This document shows, in pieces, positions 1 to 9,088 of a DNA stretch of 64,000 nt. The DNA lies in assembly GCA_016125335.1 (NCBI GenBank), contig WGLY01000020.1, positions 16,740-80,739 of the forward strand. Reading direction: 5' to 3'. Position 1 is the stretch's first letter; the number at the start of each line of letters is the position of its first letter. Made by a program: the position numbers and the translations under genes. The DNA comes from Frankiales bacterium. Its GTDB lineage: Bacteria > Actinomycetota > Actinomycetes > S36-B12 > CAIYMF01. The notes beneath the pieces were generated by a model, which ran no database searches, was not told the DNA's origin, and worked only from the letters and a program-made list of their open reading frames with translations.

Positions 1-2
1 CC

Positions 3-1130
3 GTCGCGTGGGTGGTGCAGGTGCGCCGACGCCGGCGCGCCGAGGCCGAGCAGGCGGTGCGGCTGCAGCGACGCCTCGCCGACATGTCCGAGGCGCTCGG
101 CCGGGTCGCGCAGGGCGACCTCGCCGCGGCGATCCCGGTGGAGGACTTCGCCGAGAGCGACCTGCGCGCGATGGCGGCGTCGTTCGACTCGACGATCGCC
201 CGGCTGCGCGGGCTCGTCGCGCAGGCGCAGGAGTACGGCGGCGCCCTCGCGGAGGCCAGTACGGCGCTGCGCGCCGGCGCCACGCAGCAGGCCTCGGCGG
301 CCGCGGAGCAGACCAGCGTGGTGGCCGAGACGACGGCGACGATCGAGGAGCTCGCGGCGACCGCGGCCCAGATCGCGCTCACCTCCGAGCAGGTGGCGCG
401 CGTGGCCGGCGACACCCTGCGACTCACCGAGGAGGGCCGGCTCGCCGTGGGCCAGTCGGTCGAGGCGATGGACGTCGTGGCCGACCGGGTCGAGCGGATC
501 ACCGAGCGCGCGGTGTCGCTCGGGGAGACCGGCCGGGAGATCGGCCGCATCCTCGAGGTGATCGACGACCTGTCCGAGCGCACCAACCTGCTGGCGCTCA
601 ACGCCGCCATCGAGGCGGCGCGAGCGGGCGAGCACGGCGCGGGGTTCGCCGTCGTCGCAGCGGAGGTGCGGCGCCTGGCCGAGCGGGCCCGCGCGTCGAC
701 GACGCGGATCCAGGGCCTCGTCGGCCGGATCGCGACCGAGGCGGGCGCCACGGTGCTCGTCGCGGAGGAGGGCCAGCGCGAGGTGGACCGGGCCCGCATC
801 GTCGCGCACGACGCGGCGGCCGCGCTCGACCGCATCGCCGACATGGTCGACGAGACCACCACGGCCACGCGCGAGATCTCGATCGCCTCGGCGCAGCAGC
901 GCTCGGCGTCCGACCAGGTGGTGCTCGCCATGGGTCAGGTGTCGCAGGTGTCGCGGCAGTACAGCGCCGGCTCGCGCCAGGCGGCGTCGTCGGCCCGCGA
1001 GCTCGCGGCGCTGGCCGAGTCGATGCGCGGCTCGATCGACACCTTCACCGTCGCGCACCCGGGCCGCCCTCCCGCGGCGCCGGACGTGCACGAGGCCACC
1101 GCCGAGGCGCCGGTCGACGAGCTGGTCTGA
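3..1130 (+). CDS. Methyl-accepting chemotaxis protein, 5' end cut by window
   Basis: This is the C-terminal part of a transmembrane chemoreceptor that signals to CheA/CheW. The frame is open from the first bases, which read as the end of a membrane helix followed by a run of arginines, so the true start and sensor domain lie upstream of the window. A HAMP-like segment follows (about residues 25-75). A long coiled coil carries the conserved signalling tip, including [16 protein letters not shown] and [14 protein letters not shown] at about 585-690. The protein ends in a short acidic tail with no obvious CheR-binding pentapeptide. It implies a motile or otherwise chemotactic cell. The ligand cannot be told because the sensor domain is missing. 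Confidence 0.93.
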   Translation, partial: VAWVVQVRRRRRAEAEQAVRLQRRLADMSEALGRVAQGDLAAAIPVEDFAESDLRAMAASFDSTIARLRGLVAQAQEYGGALAEASTALRAGATQQASAAAEQTSVVAETTATIEELAATAAQIALTSEQVARVAGDTLRLTEEGRLAVGQSVEAMDVVADRVERITERAVSLGETGREIGRILEVIDDLSERTNLLALNAAIEAARAGEHGAGFAVVAAEVRRLAERARASTTRIQGLVGRIATEAGATVLVAEEGQREVDRARIVAHDAAAALDRIADMVDETTTATREISIASAQQRSASDQVVLAMGQVSQVSRQYSAGSRQAASSARELAALAESMRGSIDTFTVAHPGRPPAAPDVHEATAEAPVDELV

Positions 1131-1139
1131 TCCGGGCGG

Positions 1140-2693
1140 TCACCGGCGGTCAGCGCGCGGCGTCCCCGGTGCTCGGCCGAGGTCGACCACCGTGTCCGCG
1201 GCGTCGACCAGCACCGGGTCATGACTGGCCACGACGACGGCGCACCCGTCGCGCGCGGCCTCGCGCAGCGCCTGCGCGACGATCTCGGCGTTGCCCTCGT
1301 CGAGCTGGCTGGTGGGCTCGTCGAGCACGGCGACCCGCGGGCGCACCGCCAGGCAGCGCGCCACCGCCACCCGCTGGCGCTCGCCGCCGGAAAGCGCCGA
1401 CACCGGCCGGCTGCCCAGCGCGGTCAGCCCGAGCAGGTCGCACAAGCTCGTGACGAGGTCGTCGTCGTCAGGCAGGCCGCGCGCCGTCCGAGCGAGGCTC
1501 AGGTTGTCCCGCACGTGCATGGTCTCCACCAGCGAGCCGCCCTGCGCCGCGACGGCGACGCCGGAGCGCCGCACGGCGGCCCGCCCGTCGCGGTCGAGCT
1601 CGTCGAGCCGGCGACCGAGCAGGGTGACCGATCCGCCGTCCACCGGAGCCAGGCCGGTGAGCGCCCGCAGCAGGGTCGACTTGCCGGAGCCGGAGCGGCC
1701 CGACACCACCGTCAGCGACCCGGACCTCACCTTCAGGTCGAGACCGTCGAGGACGCGGACGCCGTCGTAGGCCACGGCCACGGCGTCCAGCGTCGCGACC
1801 ACCTCGCCGTCGCGGGACGGCGCGGCCGGCTCGTTCGCGCGGGTGGGTCGGACCGCGTCGCCGGTGCCGGTGAGCAGCACGCCCCGGGGTGTGGCGACCG
1901 CCCTCGCTCCGCTGGCAGCGCCGGCCCCGTGCCGCAGCGCGTCGGGCAGCCGCACCCAGCCGCGGTCGTCCACCACGAGGGTCTCCGACGACGGGTCCGC
2001 CGGGTCCCACTGCTCGGAGAGCCGGCCGTCGCGGATGCGCACCACGCGGTCGGCCACGCGGGTGGCGCGAGGGTCGTGCGTGACCAGCACCAGCGTGGCG
2101 CCCAGCTCGGCGACCGCCCGCGCGAGGACGTCGTAGACCTGGTCGGCGGCCGACGGGTCCAGCTCGCCGGTGGGCTCGTCCGCGAGCACCACCTCCGGGC
2201 CGTGCGCGAGCGCGGCGGCGACGGCGACCCGCTGCGCCTCGCCGCCGGACAGCGTGGCCGGCCGGCGCACGGCGAGCCCGCCGAGGTCGAGCCGGTCGAG
2301 CATCTCCCGGGCGCGGTCGCGCGCCCGGACGCGACCCATGCCGGCCACGCGCAGCTGGAGCGCCACGTTGTCGAGCACGTCGAGCTCGGGCCGCAGCGCG
2401 CGTCGCGCGCTCTGGTCGATCAGCCCGAGCCGGTGGCGGCGCAGCGCGGTGCGCGTGGCCTCGTCGGCCCCCACCAGGTCGATGCCGGCCACCCGCACCC
2501 GCCCGGCGCTGGGCGCCACCTCCGCCGCCAGCACCGAGAGCAGCGTCGACTTGCCGGACCCGTTGGGGCCGTTGACGACCAGGCGCTCGCCGCGCGGCAC
2601 GACGAGCGAGAGCCCGCGCAGCGCCGCCACCGCGCCGTGCGGCGAGGAGTAGAGGCAGAAGAGGTCGTGCGCCTCGACGGCGGGAGCGCTCAT
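1140..2693 (-). CDS. ABC transporter, two ATP-binding domains in one chain
   Basis: This 517-residue protein has two tandem ABC ATPase domains. Domain 1 has Walker A GPNGSGKST, signature LSGGEAQR and Walker B VVLADEPTGELD. Domain 2 has GRSGSGKST, LSGGERQR and VAVLDEPTSQLD. Both resemble the MacB/LolD-type ATPases that pair with FtsX-like permeases. The ATG at 2693 overlaps the stop of the upstream permease gene by 4 bases (ATGA), so the two are translationally coupled. The frame stays open far upstream, but that part is the shadow of the permease gene. The two fused ATPase domains match the duplicated permease next door and suggest a self-contained exporter or mechanotransducer. Substrate unknown. 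Confidence 0.93.
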   Translation of the reverse strand: MSAPAVEAHDLFCLYSSPHGAVAALRGLSLVVPRGERLVVNGPNGSGKSTLLSVLAAEVAPSAGRVRVAGIDLVGADEATRTALRRHRLGLIDQSARRALRPELDVLDNVALQLRVAGMGRVRARDRAREMLDRLDLGGLAVRRPATLSGGEAQRVAVAAALAHGPEVVLADEPTGELDPSAADQVYDVLARAVAELGATLVLVTHDPRATRVADRVVRIRDGRLSEQWDPADPSSETLVVDDRGWVRLPDALRHGAGAASGARAVATPRGVLLTGTGDAVRPTRANEPAAPSRDGEVVATLDAVAVAYDGVRVLDGLDLKVRSGSLTVVSGRSGSGKSTLLRALTGLAPVDGGSVTLLGRRLDELDRDGRAAVRRSGVAVAAQGGSLVETMHVRDNLSLARTARGLPDDDDLVTSLCDLLGLTALGSRPVSALSGGERQRVAVARCLAVRPRVAVLDEPTSQLDEGNAEIVAQALREAARDGCAVVVASHDPVLVDAADTVVDLGRAPGTPRADRR

Positions 2694-5686
2694 CGCAGTT
2701 CCTGCCCCGGCCTCGAGGGCCAGGCGGAGCGCAGCATCCGGCCCGCGACCAGCGCGCACACGAGCAGCGCCAGGCCGAGCCCGGCGAGCAGCACCGCCGA
2801 TGTCCACCCGGGCCCCACCGCGGGCTCCAGGGGCGGCACCGGCGACGTGCCGCCGGCGGAGAGGGCGACCAGCGACGACACCGCGCGGGTGAGGAGCAGG
2901 CCGACCACGCCGCCCGCGAGCAGGCCGGGGACGGCCGCGCCGACTGCGCGCCACCAGAGGCTGCGGCGCAGCGTCGAGGTGGGGACGCCGTCGGCCTCCT
3001 GGGCCAGCAGCACGCCGTCGTCGTCGCGCCGCTCGCCGGCCACGAGCAGCACGAGCGAGAGCAGCGCCACGGTCAGGGCGACGGCCGCGGCCACCAGGAG
3101 CAGCGAGGCCGCACCCTGCGCGACGGCGTCGGACTCCAGCGCCGCCCGGCGCTCGTCGCGCCGCTCGACGGTGGCACCGTCCCAGGGCGCCGCGGCCAGC
3201 CGCGCGTCGAGCCCGGAGACGACGGCCGGGTCGCCGCCGGCGTCCGCCCACACCTCGCGCGGGGCGCCGGTGCCGGGCTCGTGGTCGTCGAGCGCGGCGC
3301 CCAGGGCGCGCAGGTCGGCCACGACGAACCGCGGGCCGGACGTCGGGAACCGGGGGAGCGTCCCCACCACCTGGGCGGCCACGGCGTCGCCACCGCCGAG
3401 GTCGAGCCGCAGCGTGGTGCCGAGGGACGCCGTCGTCGGGTCGACCAGCACGCGCACGGGCGCCCGTCCCACGAGCCCGGGCCGCACCACCACCACGGTG
3501 CCGGTGAGCTGGTAGGCGACGGCGAGGCCGGACGCGTCGGAGGACGTCGTCGCGGTGGCCGACGACCAGCCGTCCCACGAGCCCCCCGGCGGCGGTGCCA
3601 GCACCACCCGGCCCGAGAGCACGGCGTCGACGGTGCCGCCCTCGCCGATGCGGTGCTGGCGCCGGGTCGCGTCCTGCGGGTTCTCCCGCAGCGTGAGGGC
3701 TGTGAGCGTGCGGCCGGTGCCGGCCGGCAGCGCCCCGGTGAGCCGGTCGCCCGTGAGCGTGAGCGGCACACCGGACTCGCGCCCGTCCGGCGTGGACACC
3801 CAGGCGACGACGTCGACGACGCCGACGGCGGAGCGGCTCCACGAGACCACCCCGAGGTTCAGCGTGCGGGCGCCGTCCGCGATCGGGACCCCGGCGGCGG
3901 GGGTGGGCGCGGCGACCAGAGCCGCCGCGTCGGCGCCGGAGGACGCGCCCACGGTGCGGTCCCACCGGGCCAGGCGCGGCAGCACGTCCGGGTCGACGCC
4001 GAGGAGGGCGACGGCGTCGCCGCTCGTGGCGGACGTGCGCACCCCGGCGACCGAGCGCAGCACCGGCCACGCCGTCCCGGGCAGCGGGGCGGCGGCCTCG
4101 AGGGTGAGCGGGTCGACGCCGTCCGCGCCGATCGTCACGCGCGCGTCGGTGGGCACGTCGAAGGCGGCGGTGTCGGCGGCGTTCGCCGCCAGCGTCGCCC
4201 GGTAGGAGCCGGCGAACACCACCGTGCCGACCGCGGCCGTGACGAACCCGACCGTGACGACCGTGCGCAGCGGGCGGCGCACGCCGCCGGACGCCGCGAG
4301 CCGCGCGCCCACGGCGCGGGCGGGCAGGTGACGGCTCACCGCCGCCGCGAGCGGCACCCACAGGCGTGCGGCGAGCAGCCCCCCGGCCGTGAGCGCGAGC
4401 ACCGGCAGCACCAGCGAGAGCGGGTCGCCGCCCGACGTGCCCGCCGTGACCGCCCCCCGCCCGGCGGCGAGCGCGACGGCGAGCAGGCACACGGCGGCGA
4501 GCAGCTCGACGACGTGCCACGCCGTGCCCTCGCGCGCCGAGGGCCACACCAGCACCGCCGACGTGAGGACGACGGCGGCGACCACGAGCAGCAGAGAGGC
4601 GGGCAGCGCGTCGAGCAGCGCGCCGGCGACCAGAGGGCCGACGGGTGGCTGCGGGCTCGTGGTGGCCGCCATGGCCCACGCGGCAGCGGCACCGATCAGC
4701 GTGCCGGCCAGCGCGCCGACGGCCACGGCGGCCGCCGTCCCGAGACCGGCGAAGGCCACGAGGGAGCGGCGCGAGGCGCCGCGGCGCCGCAGCAGCGCGG
4801 CCGCCTCGGCGTGCTCGCGCCGCAGTCCCACGGCAGCGACCAGGACGAAGCCCAGCACCAGCACCGCGGCTGCGCCGCCGAGCAGGGCGAAGCGCCCCTG
4901 CGACGCCGCGGCGCGGGCGTCCTCGCGCAGCAGCGCGTCGTCCGGCACCGACAGGACGAGGGCGCGCACCTCGAGCGAGAGCTCGTCGGCGACCGACCGG
5001 GACAGCGCGGCGTAGGCCGGCACGCCCATCGAGACGATGCGCGAGGTGTCGAGGGCGGCCACCCATCCACTGCCGCGGGGGAACTGCTGCAACGCCGAGA
5101 GCCGTTGCAGCGCATCGGGATCCGAGCCGAGCAGGATGTGCGCGGCCGGCCCGGGGTCGAACGTGCCGGGGAGCAGCAGGGGGTCCTCGGCGGTGGCCGT
5201 CCCCACGACGACGAGTCCCAGCGAGGGGTCGAGCCGCGGTGGCACCGTCGCCCCGACCAGCACCACCTCGCAGCGCGTCGGGGCGCACGAGCCGGGGAGG
5301 CGGCCCGACGTGAGGCGCACCTGGGCGGCGAGGTCGTCCGTCGCGGCGAGGCGGAACGTGGCGCCGGCGGTGTCCGCGATCGGCCCGTAGAGCACCTGGT
5401 GGGTGATCCGGGCGGAGGTGAGCCGGGCGATGCCGGCCCGCACGATGCCGGCGTCGACGGACTGCTGCGCAGGATCCGCGGTGCCGCCGTACGACGCGAT
5501 GACCGTGCGCTCGCCCGCGGGGAGCTGGTCGACCGCGTGCGTGAGCGCACGCGCCGCGACCACGCGGCCCGTGGCGGCGCTGAGCACGGGCAGGGCCAGG
5601 GCGACCGCCACGCCGAGGACCAGGATCGCCCAGTGCGCGGGCCGGTGCCGCAGGCGTGCCCATGTCAGCCGGCCGACCGCGCCCAC
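2690..5686 (-). CDS. FtsX-like permease, about 998 residues
   Basis: This large membrane protein is partner of the twin-ATPase gene downstream. It opens with a hydrophobic helix (WAILVLGVAVALALPVL), followed by a large extracytoplasmic domain and a cluster of helices in the middle. A second large exposed region and a C-terminal group of helices follow, so it looks like two FtsX/MacB-type halves fused. I chose GTG at 5686 because GGAGG lies 5 bases before it; the frame can be extended to 5752 but that would run through the divergent promoter region. The regulator on the other strand (5776) may control it. Which molecule it moves, or whether it only transmits force, cannot be read from the sequence. 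Confidence 0.88.
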   Translation of the reverse strand: MGAVGRLTWARLRHRPAHWAILVLGVAVALALPVLSAATGRVVAARALTHAVDQLPAGERTVIASYGGTADPAQQSVDAGIVRAGIARLTSARITHQVLYGPIADTAGATFRLAATDDLAAQVRLTSGRLPGSCAPTRCEVVLVGATVPPRLDPSLGLVVVGTATAEDPLLLPGTFDPGPAAHILLGSDPDALQRLSALQQFPRGSGWVAALDTSRIVSMGVPAYAALSRSVADELSLEVRALVLSVPDDALLREDARAAASQGRFALLGGAAAVLVLGFVLVAAVGLRREHAEAAALLRRRGASRRSLVAFAGLGTAAAVAVGALAGTLIGAAAAWAMAATTSPQPPVGPLVAGALLDALPASLLLVVAAVVLTSAVLVWPSAREGTAWHVVELLAAVCLLAVALAAGRGAVTAGTSGGDPLSLVLPVLALTAGGLLAARLWVPLAAAVSRHLPARAVGARLAASGGVRRPLRTVVTVGFVTAAVGTVVFAGSYRATLAANAADTAAFDVPTDARVTIGADGVDPLTLEAAAPLPGTAWPVLRSVAGVRTSATSGDAVALLGVDPDVLPRLARWDRTVGASSGADAAALVAAPTPAAGVPIADGARTLNLGVVSWSRSAVGVVDVVAWVSTPDGRESGVPLTLTGDRLTGALPAGTGRTLTALTLRENPQDATRRQHRIGEGGTVDAVLSGRVVLAPPPGGSWDGWSSATATTSSDASGLAVAYQLTGTVVVVRPGLVGRAPVRVLVDPTTASLGTTLRLDLGGGDAVAAQVVGTLPRFPTSGPRFVVADLRALGAALDDHEPGTGAPREVWADAGGDPAVVSGLDARLAAAPWDGATVERRDERRAALESDAVAQGAASLLLVAAAVALTVALLSLVLLVAGERRDDDGVLLAQEADGVPTSTLRRSLWWRAVGAAVPGLLAGGVVGLLLTRAVSSLVALSAGGTSPVPPLEPAVGPGWTSAVLLAGLGLALLVCALVAGRMLRSAWPSRPGQELR

Positions 5687-5720
5687 CAGCACCTCCGTCT
5701 CCGGCCCGACCCTGACACCA

Positions 5721-5749
5721 CTAACCGCTTCATGGCAATATCCGGTTAG
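5721..5749. promoter_or_regulatory. Inverted repeat in divergent promoter region
   Basis: CTAACCG (5721-5727) and CGGTTAG (5743-5749) form a perfect 7-bp inverted repeat with a 15-base spacer. It lies in an AT-richer patch between the divergent FtsX permease and CGNR regulator genes. This is a plausible operator for the neighbouring regulator; no binding data exist here. Confidence 0.4.
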
Positions 5750-5775
5750 CAACGATCCAGCGCCGAGGCGGGACG

Positions 5776-6423
5776 ATGGCCAACCACCGCGTGTCCGGGC
5801 AGCTCGTGCCCGACGCCGTGTCGGGCCATGTCGCCCTCGAGATCGCGAACACGAGGGCGGGCTGGGGCACCGATCGCCCGCGCGAGTACCTCGTGTCCTA
5901 CGACGCGCTCGCCGTGTGGGCCGGCGACGTCGGGCTGGTGTCTCCCGGCGAGGTGCGCCTGCTGCGCCGGCAGGCGGCCGAGCGCCCCGCGCTCGCGACC
6001 CGGCAGGTGCGGGCCGCGATCGAGCTGCGCGAGGCCTGGTACGCCGTGGCCACCGCCGGCGGCGCGGGCCGGCACCCGGACGAGGCCGATCTCGCCGTAC
6101 TGGCCGCAGCGGTCGAGCGGGCCACGCGTGTCTCGCGCCTCGAGCCGCTCGTGGACGGGCGCGTGGTGCTCGACGGCGGCGACCCGGACCGGGCCGGGCC
6201 GGCCCTGCCGGTGCACCGGGCAGCCCTGGCCGCCTACGACCTGATGGCCTCGGGCGGCGCCGCGCACGTGGGCCGGTGCGGCGGGGCCGGCTGCGGCTGG
6301 CTGTTCCACGACCCGACCCACCGGCGGCACTGGTGCATCATGGCGATCTGCGGCAACCGCGCGAAGGCGCGCGCCTACGCGCAGCGCCGGCGCGAGCAGG
6401 CAGCGTCCCCCTCGACCGCCTGA
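5776..6423 (+). CDS. CGNR zinc-finger / ABATE-domain putative regulator
   Basis: This 215-residue protein has the layout of the CGNR family: an N-terminal ABATE-like domain (about residues 30-160) and a C-terminal zinc finger. The finger is visible as CGGAGCGWLF, then HWC and the diagnostic CGNR at the end of the finger (about residues 170-202), followed by a basic tail. Family members are thought to be DNA-binding stress or metabolite-responsive regulators, mostly uncharacterised. It starts with ATG 89 bases from the divergent FtsX exporter gene, so control of that exporter is a reasonable inference. The inverted repeat at 5721-5749 lies between them. Confidence 0.85.
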   Translation: MANHRVSGQLVPDAVSGHVALEIANTRAGWGTDRPREYLVSYDALAVWAGDVGLVSPGEVRLLRRQAAERPALATRQVRAAIELREAWYAVATAGGAGRHPDEADLAVLAAAVERATRVSRLEPLVDGRVVLDGGDPDRAGPALPVHRAALAAYDLMASGGAAHVGRCGGAGCGWLFHDPTHRRHWCIMAICGNRAKARAYAQRRREQAASPSTA

Positions 6424-6455
6424 CGCGCGCGGGATGACGGCCCTCGTCGCGGGGC

Positions 6456-6461
6456 TACGCT
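6456..6461 (+). promoter_or_regulatory. -10 element TACGCT for a leaderless metB transcript
   Basis: TACGCT lies exactly 6 bases before the GTG start at 6468, and no Shine-Dalgarno sequence is visible. Transcription would begin at or next to the start codon. Several other genes in the window show the same spacing. Confidence 0.5.
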
Positions 6462-6467
6462 GGCGCC

Positions 6468-7637
6468 GTGAGCGACGCCGCCGGGTTCGAGACCCTCGCC
6501 ATCCACGCCGGGCAGGAGCCCGACCCCACCACCGGTGCCGTGGTGCCGCCGATCTACCAGGTGTCCACCTACGCGCAGGACGGCGTCGGCGGGCTGCGGA
6601 ACGGCTACGAGTACTCACGGTCGGGCAACCCCACGCGCACCGCGCTCCAGGAGTGCCTCGCCGCGCTCGAGGACCCGGCCGGCGCCGCCGCGGGCACCAC
6701 CCGCGGGCTCGCCTTCGCCTCGGGGCTGGCCGCGGAGGACACCTTGCTGCGCACGGTGCTCGAGCCGGGGTCGCACGTCGTCCTCCCCGACGACGCCTAC
6801 GGCGGCACGTTCCGCCTCGTCGACAAGGTCGCCTCGCGCTGGGGCGTCGAGCACACGCCCGCCCGGCTGACCGACCTCGACGCCGTGGCCGCGGCGGTGC
6901 AGCCCGGCCGCACGCGACTGGTGTGGGTCGAGACCCCGACCAACCCGCTGCTGCGCGTCGCGGACATCGCCGCGATCGCGGAGGTGGCCCACGCCGCCGG
7001 GGCGCTGCTCGTCGTCGACAACACCTTCGCCTCGCCCTACCTCCAGCAGCCGCTGCTGCTCGGCGCCGACGTCGTCGTCCACTCGACGACGAAGTACCTC
7101 GGGGGGCACAGCGACGTGGTGGGCGGCGCCCTGGTGGCGAGCGACCCCGAGCTCGCCGAGCGGCTCGCCTTCCACCAGAACGCGATGGGCGCGGTCTCCG
7201 GCCCGTTCGACTCGTGGCTCACCCTGCGCGGCATCAAGACGCTCGCCGTGCGCATGGACCGCCACTGCGACAACGCGCGCGCGGTCGCCGAGGTGCTGCG
7301 CGAGCACCCCGAGGTGGTGGAGGTCCTCTACCCCGGCTTCGAGGGCCACGAGGGCCACCACGTCGCGGTCAAGCAGATGCGCGACTTCGGCGGGATGGTG
7401 AGCTTCCGGGTCCGCGGCGGCGAGCAGGCGGCGCTGGACTTCTGCGCCCGCACGCAGGTCTTCACGCTCGGCGAGTCGCTCGGCGGCGTCGAGTCGCTGG
7501 TGGAGCACCCCGGCCGGATGACGCACGCCTCGGTCGCCGGCTCGGCGCTCGAGGTGCCGCCGGACCTGGTGCGCCTCTCGGTCGGGATCGAGACCGTCGA
7601 GGACCTCGTGGCCGACGTGCTCCAGGCGCTGGGGTGA
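6468..7637 (+). CDS. metB: Cystathionine gamma-synthase (PLP enzyme)
   Basis: This 389-residue protein belongs to the Cys/Met metabolism PLP family. It would join O-acyl-homoserine and cysteine to make cystathionine in transsulfuration towards methionine. Visible motifs are the N-terminal IHAGQEPDPTTGAVVPPIY, YSRSGNPTR, and the PLP-lysine region HSTTKYLGGHSD with the Schiff-base lysine at about residue 209. LGESLGGVESL near the C-terminus is typical of the family. Cystathionine gamma-lyase is so similar that the direction of the reaction cannot be settled from sequence alone. The GTG start has a TANNNT hexamer 6 bases upstream and no Shine-Dalgarno. The next gene overlaps its stop by 4 bases. 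Confidence 0.93.
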   Translation: MSDAAGFETLAIHAGQEPDPTTGAVVPPIYQVSTYAQDGVGGLRNGYEYSRSGNPTRTALQECLAALEDPAGAAAGTTRGLAFASGLAAEDTLLRTVLEPGSHVVLPDDAYGGTFRLVDKVASRWGVEHTPARLTDLDAVAAAVQPGRTRLVWVETPTNPLLRVADIAAIAEVAHAAGALLVVDNTFASPYLQQPLLLGADVVVHSTTKYLGGHSDVVGGALVASDPELAERLAFHQNAMGAVSGPFDSWLTLRGIKTLAVRMDRHCDNARAVAEVLREHPEVVEVLYPGFEGHEGHHVAVKQMRDFGGMVSFRVRGGEQAALDFCARTQVFTLGESLGGVESLVEHPGRMTHASVAGSALEVPPDLVRLSVGIETVEDLVADVLQALG

Positions 7638-9004
7638 CCCCGGGGTACGTCGTCTGCGTCGACACCGGGTCGACCTTCACGAAGGCAGCCGCCGTCGCGG
7701 TGACGCCGGGGGACGCCGGGCGCCTGCTCGCCACCGCCTCGGTCCCCACCACCGTCGGGCCAGGGCTCGACGTCCTCACCGGGCTCGACGACGCCGTGGG
7801 GCGCGTCGTCGCGGAGGCGGGCGGCGAGCCGCTGGACGTGCGTGCGTGCTCCTCGGCCGGGGGCGGCCTGCGCCTGGCGGTGGTCGGCTACGAGCGTGTG
7901 GTGACCGCGGAAGCCGGTGCGCGCGTGGGACTCTCGGCCGGCGCCAAGGTGGTGCACGTCTCCAGCGGGCCGCTCGACCGGCCGGCGGTGGCGGACCTCG
8001 CGACCTCCCGGCCCGACGTCGTGCTCCTCGTGGGCGGCACCGACGGCGGCGACGCCGAGGTGCTGCTGCACAACGCGCACCGGCTGTCCGTGTCCGGGCC
8101 GCGCGTCCCCTACGTCGTCGCCGGCAACGCCGACGCCCGCGAGCACGTCGTCGCCGAGCTCGAGCGCCGCCGCCGCACCGTGGTGGCGTGCCCGAACGTG
8201 CTGCCGCGCATCGGCGTCCTCGACCCGCTGCCGGCCCGCGCCGCCATCCGCGACGTGTTCGTGCGCCACGTGATCGGCGGCAAGGGGCTCACGCGCGGCC
8301 CGCGGTTCGCCCGGCTGGTGCGCGGCGCCACCCCCGATCTCGTGCTCGCCGGCATCGAGCTGCTCGCCGACCACGTGGACGGCGACGTGCTGCTCGTCGA
8401 CGTCGGCGGTGCGACCACGGACGTGTACTCCGCGCTGACCCCGGACGCCGAGGAGTCGTCCTTGCACCGCGAGGTCGTCGAGGTGCTGTGGCGCGGCCGC
8501 ACTGTCGAGGGCGACCTCGGGATGCGCTGGGGCGCCACGGGTGTCGTCGGCGCCGCGCTGGCGGAGCGGCTGGTCGCGCCCGGTCCGGCGTACGACGCGC
8601 TGGCGAGGGCCGCCGACGTGCGGCACGAGCAGCCGGGCTGGCTGCCGTCCACCGATGCGGACCGGGACGAGGACGCCGAGCTCGCCCGCCTCGCCCTCAC
8701 GGTCGCCCTGCGCCGCCACGCCCGCCCCGCCGAGACCGCGGAGGGCCGCACCCCGGGACGCGACCTGAGCCGGGTGTCGCTGGTGGTCGCGAGCGGCGGC
8801 GTGTTCCGGCACGCCGACCCTGCCCTGCTCGTGCGGATGCTCGCGCCCGTGACCACCGACCACGCGGGCGGCTGGCGCGTGCCGGCGTCCCCGAGGGTCA
8901 CGGTCGACCGTCGCTACGTCATCGCCGCGGCGGGCCTGCTGGCGCCCGACCACCCGGCGGCCGCGGCGGCGCTCCTGCACGACGCCCTCGACGACGTGGT
9001 CTGA
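7634..9004 (+). CDS. glmL: MutL/GlmL-family ATPase (glutamate-mutase-associated)
   Basis: This 456-residue protein belongs to the GlmL/MutL family, ASKHA-fold ATPases thought to protect or reactivate B12-dependent carbon-skeleton mutases. It is not the DNA mismatch-repair MutL. Visible motifs are the phosphate-1 loop VDTGSTFTK near the N-terminus, the segment LLVGGTDGG, and a second nucleotide-binding loop DVGGATTDVYS at about residue 256. The GTG at 7634 overlaps the metB stop (GTGA), implying coupled translation. No glutamate mutase subunit (GlmE or GlmS) or other B12 mutase gene lies in the window, so its client is unknown. Pairing with a transsulfuration gene is unexpected. Confidence 0.85.
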   Translation: MTPGYVVCVDTGSTFTKAAAVAVTPGDAGRLLATASVPTTVGPGLDVLTGLDDAVGRVVAEAGGEPLDVRACSSAGGGLRLAVVGYERVVTAEAGARVGLSAGAKVVHVSSGPLDRPAVADLATSRPDVVLLVGGTDGGDAEVLLHNAHRLSVSGPRVPYVVAGNADAREHVVAELERRRRTVVACPNVLPRIGVLDPLPARAAIRDVFVRHVIGGKGLTRGPRFARLVRGATPDLVLAGIELLADHVDGDVLLVDVGGATTDVYSALTPDAEESSLHREVVEVLWRGRTVEGDLGMRWGATGVVGAALAERLVAPGPAYDALARAADVRHEQPGWLPSTDADRDEDAELARLALTVALRRHARPAETAEGRTPGRDLSRVSLVVASGGVFRHADPALLVRMLAPVTTDHAGGWRVPASPRVTVDRRYVIAAAGLLAPDHPAAAAALLHDALDDVV

Positions 9005-9088
9005 CCACCGGGCGCGATGGCCGCGAGCGGCGCGTCGCACCCGCCCCGCGCGGCATAGTGGGTCCCGACACGGACCCGGGGAGCAGTC

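Noticed and set aside
1221..3515. Plus-strand open frames opposite the ABC exporter genes
   Set aside because: The minus-strand frames contain complete Walker and signature motifs; the plus-strand ones have none.
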